Origin: an uncultured Prevotellaceae bacterium
GTDB lineage: Bacteria; Bacteroidota; Bacteroidia; Bacteroidales; Bacteroidaceae
Assembly: GCA_902769805.1 (NCBI GenBank)
Contig: CACXQL010000019.1
Location: forward strand, 1 to 44,338
DNA length: 44,338 nucleotides
Direction of reading: 5' to 3'
Under the pieces are notes generated by a model, which saw only the letters and a list, made by a program, of their open reading frames with translations, had not been told where the DNA came from and did not search any database. Within the stretch, counting starts at the first letter, position 1. The number at the start of each line of letters is the position of its first letter. Shown piece by piece: positions 8,025 to 13,854 of this stretch. The position numbers and the translations under genes are program-made.

Positions 8025-8773
8025 CGTATCCTTCCCTCTATCACCGCATCCACTTTCTTTCCCTGTTTCATCATCTCTCGGAAGTAGTTCATGATGACGA
8101 AACGGGAGTTGTTCTCTTTCTCTTGGGGCGAGTGGATATTCCGCGACTTTTTGAGAGCCAGCATCTTGTCATTGCCCCCCAACAGGTAGTCGATGGTTGC
8201 AAAACGATAGTCTTTCTGCGGATCAATCTCCTTACCATGGAGGGTCGCACTCACCAGTTCTCCGTCTTTTGTGATAACCATACGTACAGCATGACTGACA
8301 CCGTCGCCACCATGCTTTGCCATCTGTGAGAAGAGTTCCAGCACCTCTGCTCCAGTGAGGGTTCCAAAGGCAATCTTATTCTCAAAGGGAGCGATGTCGA
8401 GTATATCGCCATAGGTCACCTTTCCTTCTGGCAAACTGGCGCGAATACCTCCCATGTTATACACGCCAAAGTCTACTTGTTCGTTATAGTCTTTTGCTGC
8501 CCATACCATAATGTCTGCCAGCAAGTTAGACAACTCGCTCTCTGGACGATGCGATTGCATGAATTTGGCAGAATAGCCCACCACAGGTCCCATGATACTA
8601 TCGACGACATGTTGATAGGGTGCCAGGAAAGCAACAGCCTCCGCATCCTGATGAGTGTCATAGCGCGCATCTACTACGATACGCGAACGCTCAATGGATG
8701 CCACCTGGTAATGTGTCTTACAAGACACGATTATCAGTGCCATTACTACCAAGATACATAGTTTTTTACGCAT
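8012..8773 (-). CDS. 5'-nucleotidase C-terminal domain lipoprotein (other half of split enzyme)
   Basis: A 253-aa protein with a lipoprotein signal (LVVMALIIVSC). It consists of the 5'-nucleotidase C-terminal domain, which in UshA binds the nucleoside part of the substrate. Supporting motifs are NLLADIMVWA, YNMGGIRASLPEG (NxGGIR), TYGDILDIAPFENKI and RFATIDYLLGGND. The gene precedes the metallophosphatase half in the same operon, the reverse of the domain order in a single-chain UshA, and the two are joined only by a 22-bp repeat-filled gap. Together they should form one two-chain nucleotidase. The call is secure; joint assembly is inferred. Confidence 0.88.
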   Translation of the reverse strand: MRKKLCILVVMALIIVSCKTHYQVASIERSRIVVDARYDTHQDAEAVAFLAPYQHVVDSIMGPVVGYSAKFMQSHRPESELSNLLADIMVWAAKDYNEQVDFGVYNMGGIRASLPEGKVTYGDILDIAPFENKIAFGTLTGAEVLELFSQMAKHGGDGVSHAVRMVITKDGELVSATLHGKEIDPQKDYRFATIDYLLGGNDKMLALKKSRNIHSPQEKENNSRFVIMNYFREMMKQGKKVDAVIEGRIRIEN

Positions 8774-8794
8774 AGTTTTTGCCTTTTTCTATGG

Positions 8795-8802
8795 CAAAAG
8801 TA
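8795..8802 (-). promoter_or_regulatory. -7 box for the split nucleotidase operon
   Basis: TACTTTTG on the minus strand (CAAAAGTA on plus), 22 bp upstream of the ATG at 8773. It matches TAnnTTTG; no good -33 box at 19 nt. Confidence 0.55.
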
Positions 8803-8906
8803 CAAAAATTATTTGAAATATTTCGCTGTATCAAGAAAAAGTTGTACCTTTGAAATAGCATTTCGAAGGTACTTTCGTTCGAAACTAAAAATAAATCGGA
8901 ATTTAT

Positions 8907-8937
8907 TTTGTAGTTTGCTCACTTATTCGTACCTTTG
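8907..8937 (+). promoter_or_regulatory. Promoter of rplS
   Basis: TTTG (8907-8910), 19-nt spacer, TACCTTTG (8930-8937): a full match to the Bacteroidota -33/-7 pattern. A second TACCTTTG at 8845-8852 could be an upstream tandem start. Confidence 0.75.
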
Positions 8938-8943
8938 CATCCG

Positions 8944-9029
8944 CTTTTCGGCGTAACCGATGGAGGGAAGTCACGAGTTGCCCGTCTATGTTGCGTTGGA
9001 ACGATACAACAATTTAATGATTAAAACAA
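8944..9029 (+). promoter_or_regulatory. About 85-nt 5' leader of rplS
   Basis: Untranslated region between the predicted transcription start and the rplS ATG, with GC-rich segments (CCGCTTTTCGGCG forms a CCG/CGG hairpin) that contrast with the A/T-rich DNA around it. Ribosomal-protein operons often carry autoregulatory leaders; whether this is one cannot be decided from sequence alone. Confidence 0.35.
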
Positions 9030-9253
9030 ATGGATTTAATTAAAGTTGCTGAAGAAGCATTTGCAACCGGCAAGTTCGCAAGATGTCTGGTACCGTAGGT
9101 GTAGAGCGTATCTTCCCTATCGAGTCTCCGAACATCGACTCTATCGAGGTGAACAAGGTTGGTAAGGTTCGTCGCGCTAAGCTTTACTATCTGCGCAAGC
9201 TCACTGGTAAGGCTGCCCGTATTAAGGAGAAGCGCCACAACGTAGGCGAGTAA
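9030..9253 (+). pseudogene. rplS: Ribosomal protein L19 gene lacking its central part
   Basis: The gene for large-subunit protein L19, which sits at the interface of the two ribosomal subunits. The N-terminus reads [15 protein letters not shown] (9030-9074) and stops at TAG 9096-9098. The C-terminal half appears in another frame: [19 protein letters not shown] starting near 9077 and ending KRHNVGE, stop 9251-9253. In Bacteroidota L19 (about 115-120 aa) some 45 residues lie between these parts; they are absent, and the frame differs by 2. Only 224 nt remain where about 355-365 are expected. Promoter, leader and terminator are intact. L19 is normally single-copy and important for growth, so either this is a consensus or assembly error or an intact copy lies elsewhere. 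Confidence 0.88.
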
Positions 9254-9274
9254 TATCGCAGACCTGCACAACAT

Positions 9275-9305
9275 AAAAGAGACATTCTACGGAGTGTCTC
9301 TTTTT
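9275..9305. terminator. Terminator after rplS, probably bidirectional
   Basis: Stem AGAGACATTC (9278-9287) / GAGTGTCTCT (9292-9301) with a 4-nt loop, then a T run. On the minus strand the complementary A run gives a matching T run, so it can also serve the convergent small gene at 9320-9520. Confidence 0.85.
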
Positions 9306-9319
9306 ATTGTTTGCTGTGT

Positions 9320-9520
9320 TTATGGTGTCTCTTTCCTTTTTACCTCATAGTTCGACTCGCCATCGTCCACGCCATGCAAGGCTTCCTGAAACGACTCCCA
9401 GTCTTGGAAGCCTGCCAGTAGCGACAGTCTGTCAAGCGTCTTCCTGTTAGGCTTCTTCAGCAACTCATGTTCCACAGCCTCTAAGAGCTTGCGGAGCGCA
9501 TGTCTCTTCTTCTCCATCAT
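9320..9520 (-). CDS. Small conserved-looking protein of unknown function (66 aa)
   Basis: An ORF of 66 aa starting with two Met codons (MMEKKRHALRKLLEAVEHEL). It is charged, helix-forming and ends in DDGESNYEVKRKETP; a central LAGFQDWESFQEALHG segment looks like a folded helical hairpin. Codon use resembles the neighbouring genes and it ends just before a shared terminator. No membrane segment or signal peptide. Not recognised as a named family. It could be a regulatory or nucleic-acid-associated small protein, but nothing shows this directly. Confidence 0.55.
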   Translation of the reverse strand: MMEKKRHALRKLLEAVEHELLKKPNRKTLDRLSLLAGFQDWESFQEALHGVDDGESNYEVKRKETP

Positions 9521-9629
9521 CCTACTAAGTTAAAGTTTTGCATTTTCAGCTGCAAATATATATAAAATAAATAAGGTACACAATATTGTAATCCACTATT
9601 TTGTTTACAAAACTCACCAAACGCTTATT

Positions 9630-9824
9630 AGAATACTTTCAGGTCAGCAGCGCTCGCTGTTAACTTTAGCAGCGACCGCCGTCGATATTAGCAGCGGCCG
9701 CTGCTAATAACAGCACCGTCCGCCCGTTCACCTGTAACAACGTCACTTTCACCCTGAAAGAACCTATCTTTCACCCTGAAAGTGCCAGCCTTTCCCCCTG
9801 TTGCAACGGCACTTTTCCCCATCA
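9630..9824. repeat. Dispersed palindromic repeat, copy 1 (about 195 bp)
   Basis: Shares most positions with a second copy at 31856-32053 in the same plus-strand orientation. Order of parts: CTTTCAGG, hairpin CAGCAGCG/CGCTGTTA, TTTAGCAGCGACCGCCG, a 24-bp perfect palindrome centred at 9697/9698 (ATTAGCAGCGG and its complement), CAGCACCGTCCGCC, two CTTTCACCCTGAAAG hairpins, then CCCTGTTGCAACGGCACTTT. No transposase ORF and no terminal target duplication seen. It lies in the gene-poor gap 9521-10078. Confidence 0.85.
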
Positions 9825-9850
9825 TCTCCCAGATAAATTTGGTTTTTCTA

Positions 9851-9955
9851 TTATTCTTCCTCTCGTATAAATCCAATCTTCTTTCGGGGCTTCAACTCTT
9901 TTGACTGCAATTCAGCAAGAGCCGTACTGATAGCATCAAGTTGTGCTCTCGTCAT
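9851..9955 (-). CDS. Possible 34-aa ORF, doubtful
   Basis: An ATG-initiated frame reading MTRAQLDAISTALAEL, then QSKELKPRKKIGFIREEE. The composition is protein-like (amphipathic helix and basic segment), and the frame stays open further upstream through DNA that on the plus strand encodes the surface-protein tail remnant. It could be the 3' end of a broken gene. No promoter or family is recognised. Confidence 0.2.
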   Translation of the reverse strand: MTRAQLDAISTALAELQSKELKPRKKIGFIREEE

Positions 9956-9963
9956 CTCGTTAA

Positions 9964-10059
9964 GATGACAATATCTACCATGACCTGCAAGGTCGCCGTA
10001 TACTCTATCCTAAGAAGGGGCTCTACATCGTGAATGGCAAAAAGGTTATTATTAAATAA
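9964..10059 (+). pseudogene. Orphan 3' end of a surface-protein gene
   Basis: The frame encodes DDNIYHDLQGRRILYPKK then GLYIVNGKKVIIK and a TAA stop. This is the same C-terminal tail seen at the end of the GH53 protein (YSLDGRRYIGKPDRKGIYIN) and of the 1391-aa protein (KGVYIYNGKKVVLK). A TAA codon directly precedes it (9961-9963) and the upstream DNA is unrelated, so the rest of the gene is gone. It is followed 19 bp later by a 51-aa peptide gene, as the intact surface gene at 32.4 kb is. Confidence 0.75.
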
Positions 10060-10078
10060 TGTATAGGAGGAAAGGATT

Positions 10079-10234
10079 ATGAAAAAGCAATATATGCATC
10101 CCGAAATGAAAGAGATTAAGATTCAGTCCCAACAGATTATGGCAGGGTCGCCAATATTGGGCGGTGAATATGGAGGAGGCAACGTCCTTGGGCGTGAGGA
10201 TAACTCTATATGGGAGGACATTAATTTACAATGA
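10079..10234 (+). CDS. 51-aa peptide of the MKK-Y-P-QQ-AGS family, copy 1
   Basis: Starts MKKQYMHPEMKEIKIQSQQ, then IMAGSPILGG and a Gly/Asp-rich end (YGGGNVLGRED, NSIWEDINLQ). It has the same length and N-terminal pattern as the peptide at 32208-32363: M-K-K, Tyr at about 5-6, Pro at about 8-9, a beta-prone stretch, Q-Q, then (I/L)-(M/L)-A-G-S. The N-terminal half looks like a leader and the C-terminal half is variable and Gly-rich. It has an unusually strong Shine-Dalgarno-like AGGAGG about 10 nt before the ATG, rare in this phylum, and its own terminator. No known function; resemblance to leader/core peptides is an inference. Confidence 0.7.
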   Translation: MKKQYMHPEMKEIKIQSQQIMAGSPILGGEYGGGNVLGREDNSIWEDINLQ

Positions 10235-10281
10235 CTTGAAATTTCTGATGGGTTTATAATCATCCCCTTTATTTTCCTGAT

Positions 10282-10324
10282 ACGAGGGTGCACCATTCAT
10301 TTTGAAGTACACCCTCGTCTTTTT
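10282..10324 (+). terminator. Terminator after the 51-aa peptide gene
   Basis: Stem ACGAGGGTG (10282-10290) / CACCCTCGT (10310-10318) with a 19-nt loop, followed by CTTTTTC. Confidence 0.85.
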
Positions 10325-10478
10325 CACTTGTGTTATCTCATCACTATTACTTCACAACTACTTTTCGTTTGTTGATAATCAATACTTCAACCGAAAAAGT
10401 TTCGAAAAAAGTTGGAAAGAGAAGCTTTTCTCAATTAAATTTGCATAATTCAGTAGAAGATACTTTTTACACAAAAAG
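10325..10478. other. A/T-rich spacer without recognised function
   Basis: Part of a gene-free stretch (10235-10537). No ORF with plausible composition. It contains TTGCATAATTCAGT at 10441-10454, repeated exactly at 11052-11065 in the promoter of the AICAR-transformylase gene. Confidence 0.5.
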
Positions 10479-10509
10479 TTTGCAGTCTCAGGAAAAAAAG
10501 CTATCTTTG
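10479..10509 (+). promoter_or_regulatory. Promoter for the 51-aa/kinase-like gene pair
   Basis: TTTG (10479-10482), 19-nt spacer, TATCTTTG (10502-10509), 28 bp before the ATG at 10538. A full Bacteroidota promoter match. Confidence 0.75.
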
Positions 10510-10537
10510 CATAATAAAACTCAAAAAGACTCAATGA

Positions 10538-10693
10538 ATGGAGATCATACTGAACGATTATCACAAGAAGGTGAATGCCGAGAAAATGGCGAAAGTTGCA
10601 TATTGGAAAGCGCATCCGCTTTCTCGCAGCGAGTCCTTGAGGAGATTGAGGCTCTTGCGGGAACAACGACTTGCAAAGCTGTCCAACTGGTAA
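10538..10693 (+). CDS. Small Arg/Leu-rich protein upstream of a kinase-like gene (51 aa)
   Basis: Encodes MEIILNDYHKKVNAEKMAKV then AYWKAHPLSRSESLRRLRLL and REQRLAKLSNW. The frame is coherent, basic and helical, unlike the overlapping frame that starts at 10534. Its stop overlaps the beginning of the kinase-like pseudogene, which suggests translational coupling. It has a good promoter. No named family is recognised; from memory, small proteins of this look precede such kinase-like genes in other Bacteroidota, which points to a two-gene module that may belong to mobile elements. It is unrelated in sequence to the two other 51-aa peptides. Confidence 0.5.
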   Translation: MEIILNDYHKKVNAEKMAKVAYWKAHPLSRSESLRRLRLLREQRLAKLSNW

Positions 10694-10999
10694 GGCTTAA
10701 GAAGTGGGCACAAGAGCAAGGTTACTGGTTCTGTGATCATAGCCAATTTGGTGACTTCATTGATCGTGGTTCTGAGATTGTGCATATCGTATGATTGGCT
10801 TTGCCGAGAATCATGATGGCAACGTCTGTGCCGTTCTTGTTCAGCCATATATTGCTGATGCACGTCTTGCAACGAAGGAGGAAAAAATGTGTTGGTGGAT
10901 GATGAAAGCCATCTATTTTTCATTGACACTATTATTTATCCTTCAAATACTGGCGGCTACGACAAATACCGCAGTCTTTCGCCAAGGGCAAGCAAATAA
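10687..10999 (+). pseudogene. Decayed kinase-like (polyvalent-protein type) gene
   Basis: Three in-order blocks lie in different frames. Block 1 is LKKWAQEQGYWFCDHSQFG then DFIDRGSE (to about 10775). Block 2 is IGFAENHDGNVCAVLVQPYI then ADARLATKEE (10793-10887). Block 3 is KNVLVDDESHLFFIDTIIYP then SNTGGYDKYRSLSPRASK with TAA at 10997-10999. From memory these are the start, centre and end of a Bacteroidota family of about 150-200 aa with a kinase-like K-x-x-NVL-x-D and FID core. About 45 and about 25 residues are missing between the blocks. Two internal deletions with frame changes leave no functional product. Start is uncertain. Confidence 0.6.
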
Positions 11000-11051
11000 T
11001 TTGGAGGTCTAAGTCATAGAATCTCTTTTTTTCTATAAAAACAGGAAACAC

Positions 11052-11082
11052 TTGCATAATTCAGTTTAATTTCGTACCTTCG
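11052..11082 (+). promoter_or_regulatory. Promoter of the AICAR-transformylase-like gene
   Basis: TTGC (11052-11055), 19-nt spacer, TACCTTCG (11075-11082): one mismatch in each box. 27 bp before the ATG. Confidence 0.6.
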
Positions 11083-11109
11083 CAGGCAGAAACAAAACAT
11101 CATCATATA

Positions 11110-12297
11110 ATGAAAGAACTACAACTGAAGTACGGATGTAATCCGAATCAAAAGCCCTCACGCATCTTCATGACAGAGGGAGAGTTACCTATCGAAGTGA
11201 TTAACGGTCGTCCTGGCTATATCAACTTCCTCGATGCCTTTAATGCTTGGCAACTGGTGAAGGAGTTGAAGGCTGCAACAGGTCTTCCTGCCGCTGCCTC
11301 GTTCAAGCATGTATCGCCTGCCGGTGCCGCAGTGGGTCTTCCTTTGAGCGATACCCTGAAGAAGATATACTTTGTGGACGACATACAAGGCTTGGATGAC
11401 TCTGCCATCGCTTGTGCATACGCCAGGGCAAGAGGTGCAGACCGTATGTCTTCGTATGGAGATTTCGTAGCACTGAGCGACACGTGTGATGCCACGACAG
11501 CATTGTTATTGAAACGCGAAGTGAGCGATGGTGTGATTGCTCCTGACTATACCGCTGAGGCGATTGAGATATTGAAAGACAAGCGCAAGGGTACGTATAA
11601 TGTCATTAAGATTGATCCTGCCTACCAGCCTGAGCCAGTAGAGCGCAAGCAAGTATTCGGCATAACCTTCGAACAGGGACGTAACGAGATCAAACTTGAC
11701 GATCCTGCCCTGTTTGAAAACATCCCCACCCAGAATAAGACATTCACTGCAGAGGCCAAGCGCGACCTGATTATCGCATTGATCACGCTGAAATATACGC
11801 AGTCGAACAGCGTTTGCTATGTGAAGGACGGACAGGCTATCGGTATCGGTGCCGGACAGCAGAGCCGCATCCACTGTACCCGTCTTGCCGGTAACAAAGC
11901 AGATATCTGGTGGCTACGCCAGCATCCGAAAGTGATGAGCCTGCCTTTCAAGGAAGGTATCCGTCGTGCAGACAGAGACAACACCATTGATGTGTATATC
12001 TCAGAGGACGAGCACGACGACGTATTGCGTGATGGTGCCTGGCAGCAGTTCTTTACTGAGCAGCCCGCTGTGCTGACAATGGCAGAGAAGAAAGAGTGGA
12101 TTGCCAAGAATACGAAGGTGGCTTTAGGTTCTGATGCCTTCTTCCCCTTCGGTGACAATATCGAGCGCGCCCATAAGAGTGGTGTGGAGTTCATTGCCCA
12201 GGCTGGTGGCTCCGTCCGTGACGACCATGTCATCATGACGTGCGACAAATATGGTATCGCAATGGCATTCACAGGGGTACGACTGTTCCATCATTAA
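11110..12297 (+). CDS. AICAR transformylase-like protein lacking the IMP cyclohydrolase domain
   Basis: A 395-aa protein homologous to the formyltransferase half of PurH, which converts AICAR plus 10-formyl-THF into FAICAR in purine synthesis. The catalytic Lys-His pair is in SFKHVSPAGAAVG, and other transformylase segments are LKYGCNPNQKPSR (start), LKYTQSNSVCYVKDGQAIGI, GAGQQSRIHCTRLAG, SDAFFPF and IAQAGGS. The N-terminal MGS-like cyclohydrolase domain of full-length PurH (about 530 aa) is absent, and no such ORF adjoins it. Single-domain forms are common in Bacteroidota. It may act alongside a full PurH elsewhere. A CTATAGGAA-type repeat directly follows its stop. Confidence 0.9.
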   Translation: MKELQLKYGCNPNQKPSRIFMTEGELPIEVINGRPGYINFLDAFNAWQLVKELKAATGLPAAASFKHVSPAGAAVGLPLSDTLKKIYFVDDIQGLDDSAIACAYARARGADRMSSYGDFVALSDTCDATTALLLKREVSDGVIAPDYTAEAIEILKDKRKGTYNVIKIDPAYQPEPVERKQVFGITFEQGRNEIKLDDPALFENIPTQNKTFTAEAKRDLIIALITLKYTQSNSVCYVKDGQAIGIGAGQQSRIHCTRLAGNKADIWWLRQHPKVMSLPFKEGIRRADRDNTIDVYISEDEHDDVLRDGAWQQFFTEQPAVLTMAEKKEWIAKNTKVALGSDAFFPFGDNIERAHKSGVEFIAQAGGSVRDDHVIMTCDKYGIAMAFTGVRLFHH

Positions 12298-12299
12298 TA

Positions 12300-12326
12300 C
12301 TATAGGTACTATAGGAACTATATAAA
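12300..12326. repeat. Period-9 CTATAGGAA repeat filling a stop-to-start gap
   Basis: Three units: CTATAGGTA (12300-12308), CTATAGGAA (12309-12317), CTATATAAA (12318-12326). It begins 2 bp after the stop of the preceding gene and ends 5 bp before the next ATG. The same unit occurs inside ispD at 26684-26710. Confidence 0.8.
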
Positions 12327-12331
12327 GAATT

Positions 12332-12529
12332 ATGAGTAAGGAAGACGATTTCCAGTCAATCCTGGAGAACGGTATCTCGTTTGGTCGTGGCGGCGGACCT
12401 CGTAAAGAGGACGATAAAGTCAAGACCAAGGCGAAGAAAAAGAAATACATCACTGGTGCTCACGGTAGCGGTTCTGCACGACAGAAAGCCAAATACCGTG
12501 AGCAGCGGGCTAATCGTCACAAGAAATAA
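12332..12529 (+). CDS. Small basic protein of unknown function (65 aa)
   Basis: MSKEDDFQSILENGISFGRG opens an acidic N-terminus, followed by a Gly-rich GRGGGPRKEDD and a strongly basic tail (KTKAKKKKY, ARQKAKYREQRANRHKK). The composition suggests an intrinsically disordered nucleic-acid- or ribosome-associated protein. It sits 34 bp after the AICAR-transformylase-like gene and 21 bp before the GH53 gene, probably co-transcribed with both. Not recognised as a named family. Confidence 0.7.
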   Translation: MSKEDDFQSILENGISFGRGGGPRKEDDKVKTKAKKKKYITGAHGSGSARQKAKYREQRANRHKK

Positions 12530-12550
12530 CATACTAAACTGCTAATCTAT

Positions 12551-13795
12551 ATGAAGAAACTAATGACCATGATTTTCTTGGCAGCACTGTCTGCCAACAT
12601 CCTTGCACAGAAGTATGTGGGAGGCGACATCTCCATGCTGACCAAGTATGAGGACGCAGGTGTCGTTTACAAAGACAAGAACGGGAATGCTGTCCAGCCC
12701 CTGACATTCTTTAAGGAACAAGGGCTTAATGCCATGCGCGTACGCCTCTTCGTCGATCCCTCGAGGGATGCAGACAAGGCCGTATGCCAGGACCTTGACT
12801 ATGTGAAGGCACTGGGTAAGCGCATCAAAGACGCAGGACACCAGTTCATGCTTGACTTCCACTATAGTGACACCTGGGCAGACCCTGCCAAACAATGGAC
12901 ACCAGACGCATGGAAGACTTTGGATGACGAGGCTCTCGCTGAGAAAGTCTATGAGTACACCAAAGACTGTCTGGAGCAGTTGAAAACCGCAGGCGCAGAA
13001 CCAGATCTCATCCAGACAGGAAATGAGATCAGCTACGGAATGCTCTGGGGCGTGAGCGGTACTTCCGCCAACCGCTGTTACACTACCAGTCCCGCTGCTA
13101 ACTGGAACCGTTTCTTCAGTCTTCTGAGGCAGGCAGGCAAGGCATGCCGCGAGGTATGTCCTGACGCAAAGATTATCATCCACTCAGAACGTACGCCGAA
13201 GACGAATGTCCTGACAGATTACTTCGACAGGATGAAGAATGCCGAGATAGACTATGACATCATCGGACTAAGCTACTATCCCGCCTATCATGGCGACCTC
13301 ACCACACTGGAGAACGCCCTCAAGACACTGGAGGACAAAGCCTACGGCAAAGATATCATGATTGTGGAGACAGGCTATAGCTATGCATGGCCCCTTGACG
13401 GTGATGACAAGGGAAAAGAGAAAGGATACGACTATACCGCCACCTATCCTTATACAGAAGAAGGACAGCGTAAGTTCACTGCCGACCTCATCACGATGCT
13501 GAACAAGCACGAGCATGTCAAGGGACTCTTCTGGTGGTGGATAGAAGACAACGGTAATAAAAGCGTGACAAACAAATGGTGGAATGCCGCCCTCTATAAC
13601 CACAGCACAGGTAAGCCATATGCTGCCTTCTATGAATTGAAGAACTTTGCAGAAGGTAGTGCCGGTATCAGTAGTGTCCGCAGCAACAGACGGACAGACG
13701 ACAGCTGGTATTCGTTAGACGGACGGAGGTATATAGGGAAACCCGACAGGAAGGGTATCTATATCAATAACGGGCGAAAAGTAACGAACATATAA
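12551..13795 (+). CDS. GH53 endo-beta-1,4-galactanase, secreted
   Basis: Cuts beta-1,4-galactan side chains of pectin (arabinogalactan type I). The 414 aa begin with a signal peptide (LMTMIFLAALSANILAQ). The GH53 TIM barrel covers about 20-365: KYEDAGVVYKD, NAMRVRLFVDPSRD (substrate-binding Arg region), MLDFHYSDTWADPAKQ, the acid/base Glu in QTGNEISYGMLW, and the nucleophile Glu in IMIVETGYSYAWP. It ends with a short tail SWYSLDGRR then KGIYINNGRKVTNI, like the other surface-protein ends in this window. There is no lipobox, so the tail may direct cell-surface delivery. No SusC/SusD genes are adjacent, unlike a typical polysaccharide utilisation locus. Confidence 0.93.
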   Translation: MKKLMTMIFLAALSANILAQKYVGGDISMLTKYEDAGVVYKDKNGNAVQPLTFFKEQGLNAMRVRLFVDPSRDADKAVCQDLDYVKALGKRIKDAGHQFMLDFHYSDTWADPAKQWTPDAWKTLDDEALAEKVYEYTKDCLEQLKTAGAEPDLIQTGNEISYGMLWGVSGTSANRCYTTSPAANWNRFFSLLRQAGKACREVCPDAKIIIHSERTPKTNVLTDYFDRMKNAEIDYDIIGLSYYPAYHGDLTTLENALKTLEDKAYGKDIMIVETGYSYAWPLDGDDKGKEKGYDYTATYPYTEEGQRKFTADLITMLNKHEHVKGLFWWWIEDNGNKSVTNKWWNAALYNHSTGKPYAAFYELKNFAEGSAGISSVRSNRRTDDSWYSLDGRRYIGKPDRKGIYINNGRKVTNI

Positions 13796-13797
13796 TA

Positions 13798-13834
13798 AAG
13801 GCGGAGCACCTCATGGTGCTCCGCCTTCGTTTTT
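13798..13834. terminator. Strong terminator after GH53
   Basis: Stem AAGGCGGAGCACC (13798-13810) / GGTGCTCCGCCTT (13815-13827), loop TCAT, then CGTTTTT. It also lies at the 3' side of the convergent efflux operon. Confidence 0.93.
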
Positions 13835-13854
13835 CATCATTAAAAGAGTGTTTA

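Noticed and set aside
9630-9824. Insertion sequence or transposon remnant.
   Set aside because: No transposase fragment, no clear terminal inverted repeats at the outer ends and no target-site duplication could be seen; kept as a dispersed repeat.
9688-9876. Minus-strand ORF of 62 aa over the dispersed repeat; its reading frame is also open in the second copy with a similar 43-residue translation ending ISSGRC.
   Set aside because: The start is not shared: copy 2 has a 1-nt difference and a stop just upstream. Differences between copies show no third-position bias. The open frame is better explained by repeat identity and palindrome constraints.
10534-10797. Plus-strand frame beginning MNGDHTERLSQ and running into the kinase-like block.
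   Set aside because: Its first 50 residues look like an out-of-frame reading of the Arg/Leu-rich 51-aa ORF; only the part after about 10690 resembles the kinase-like family.
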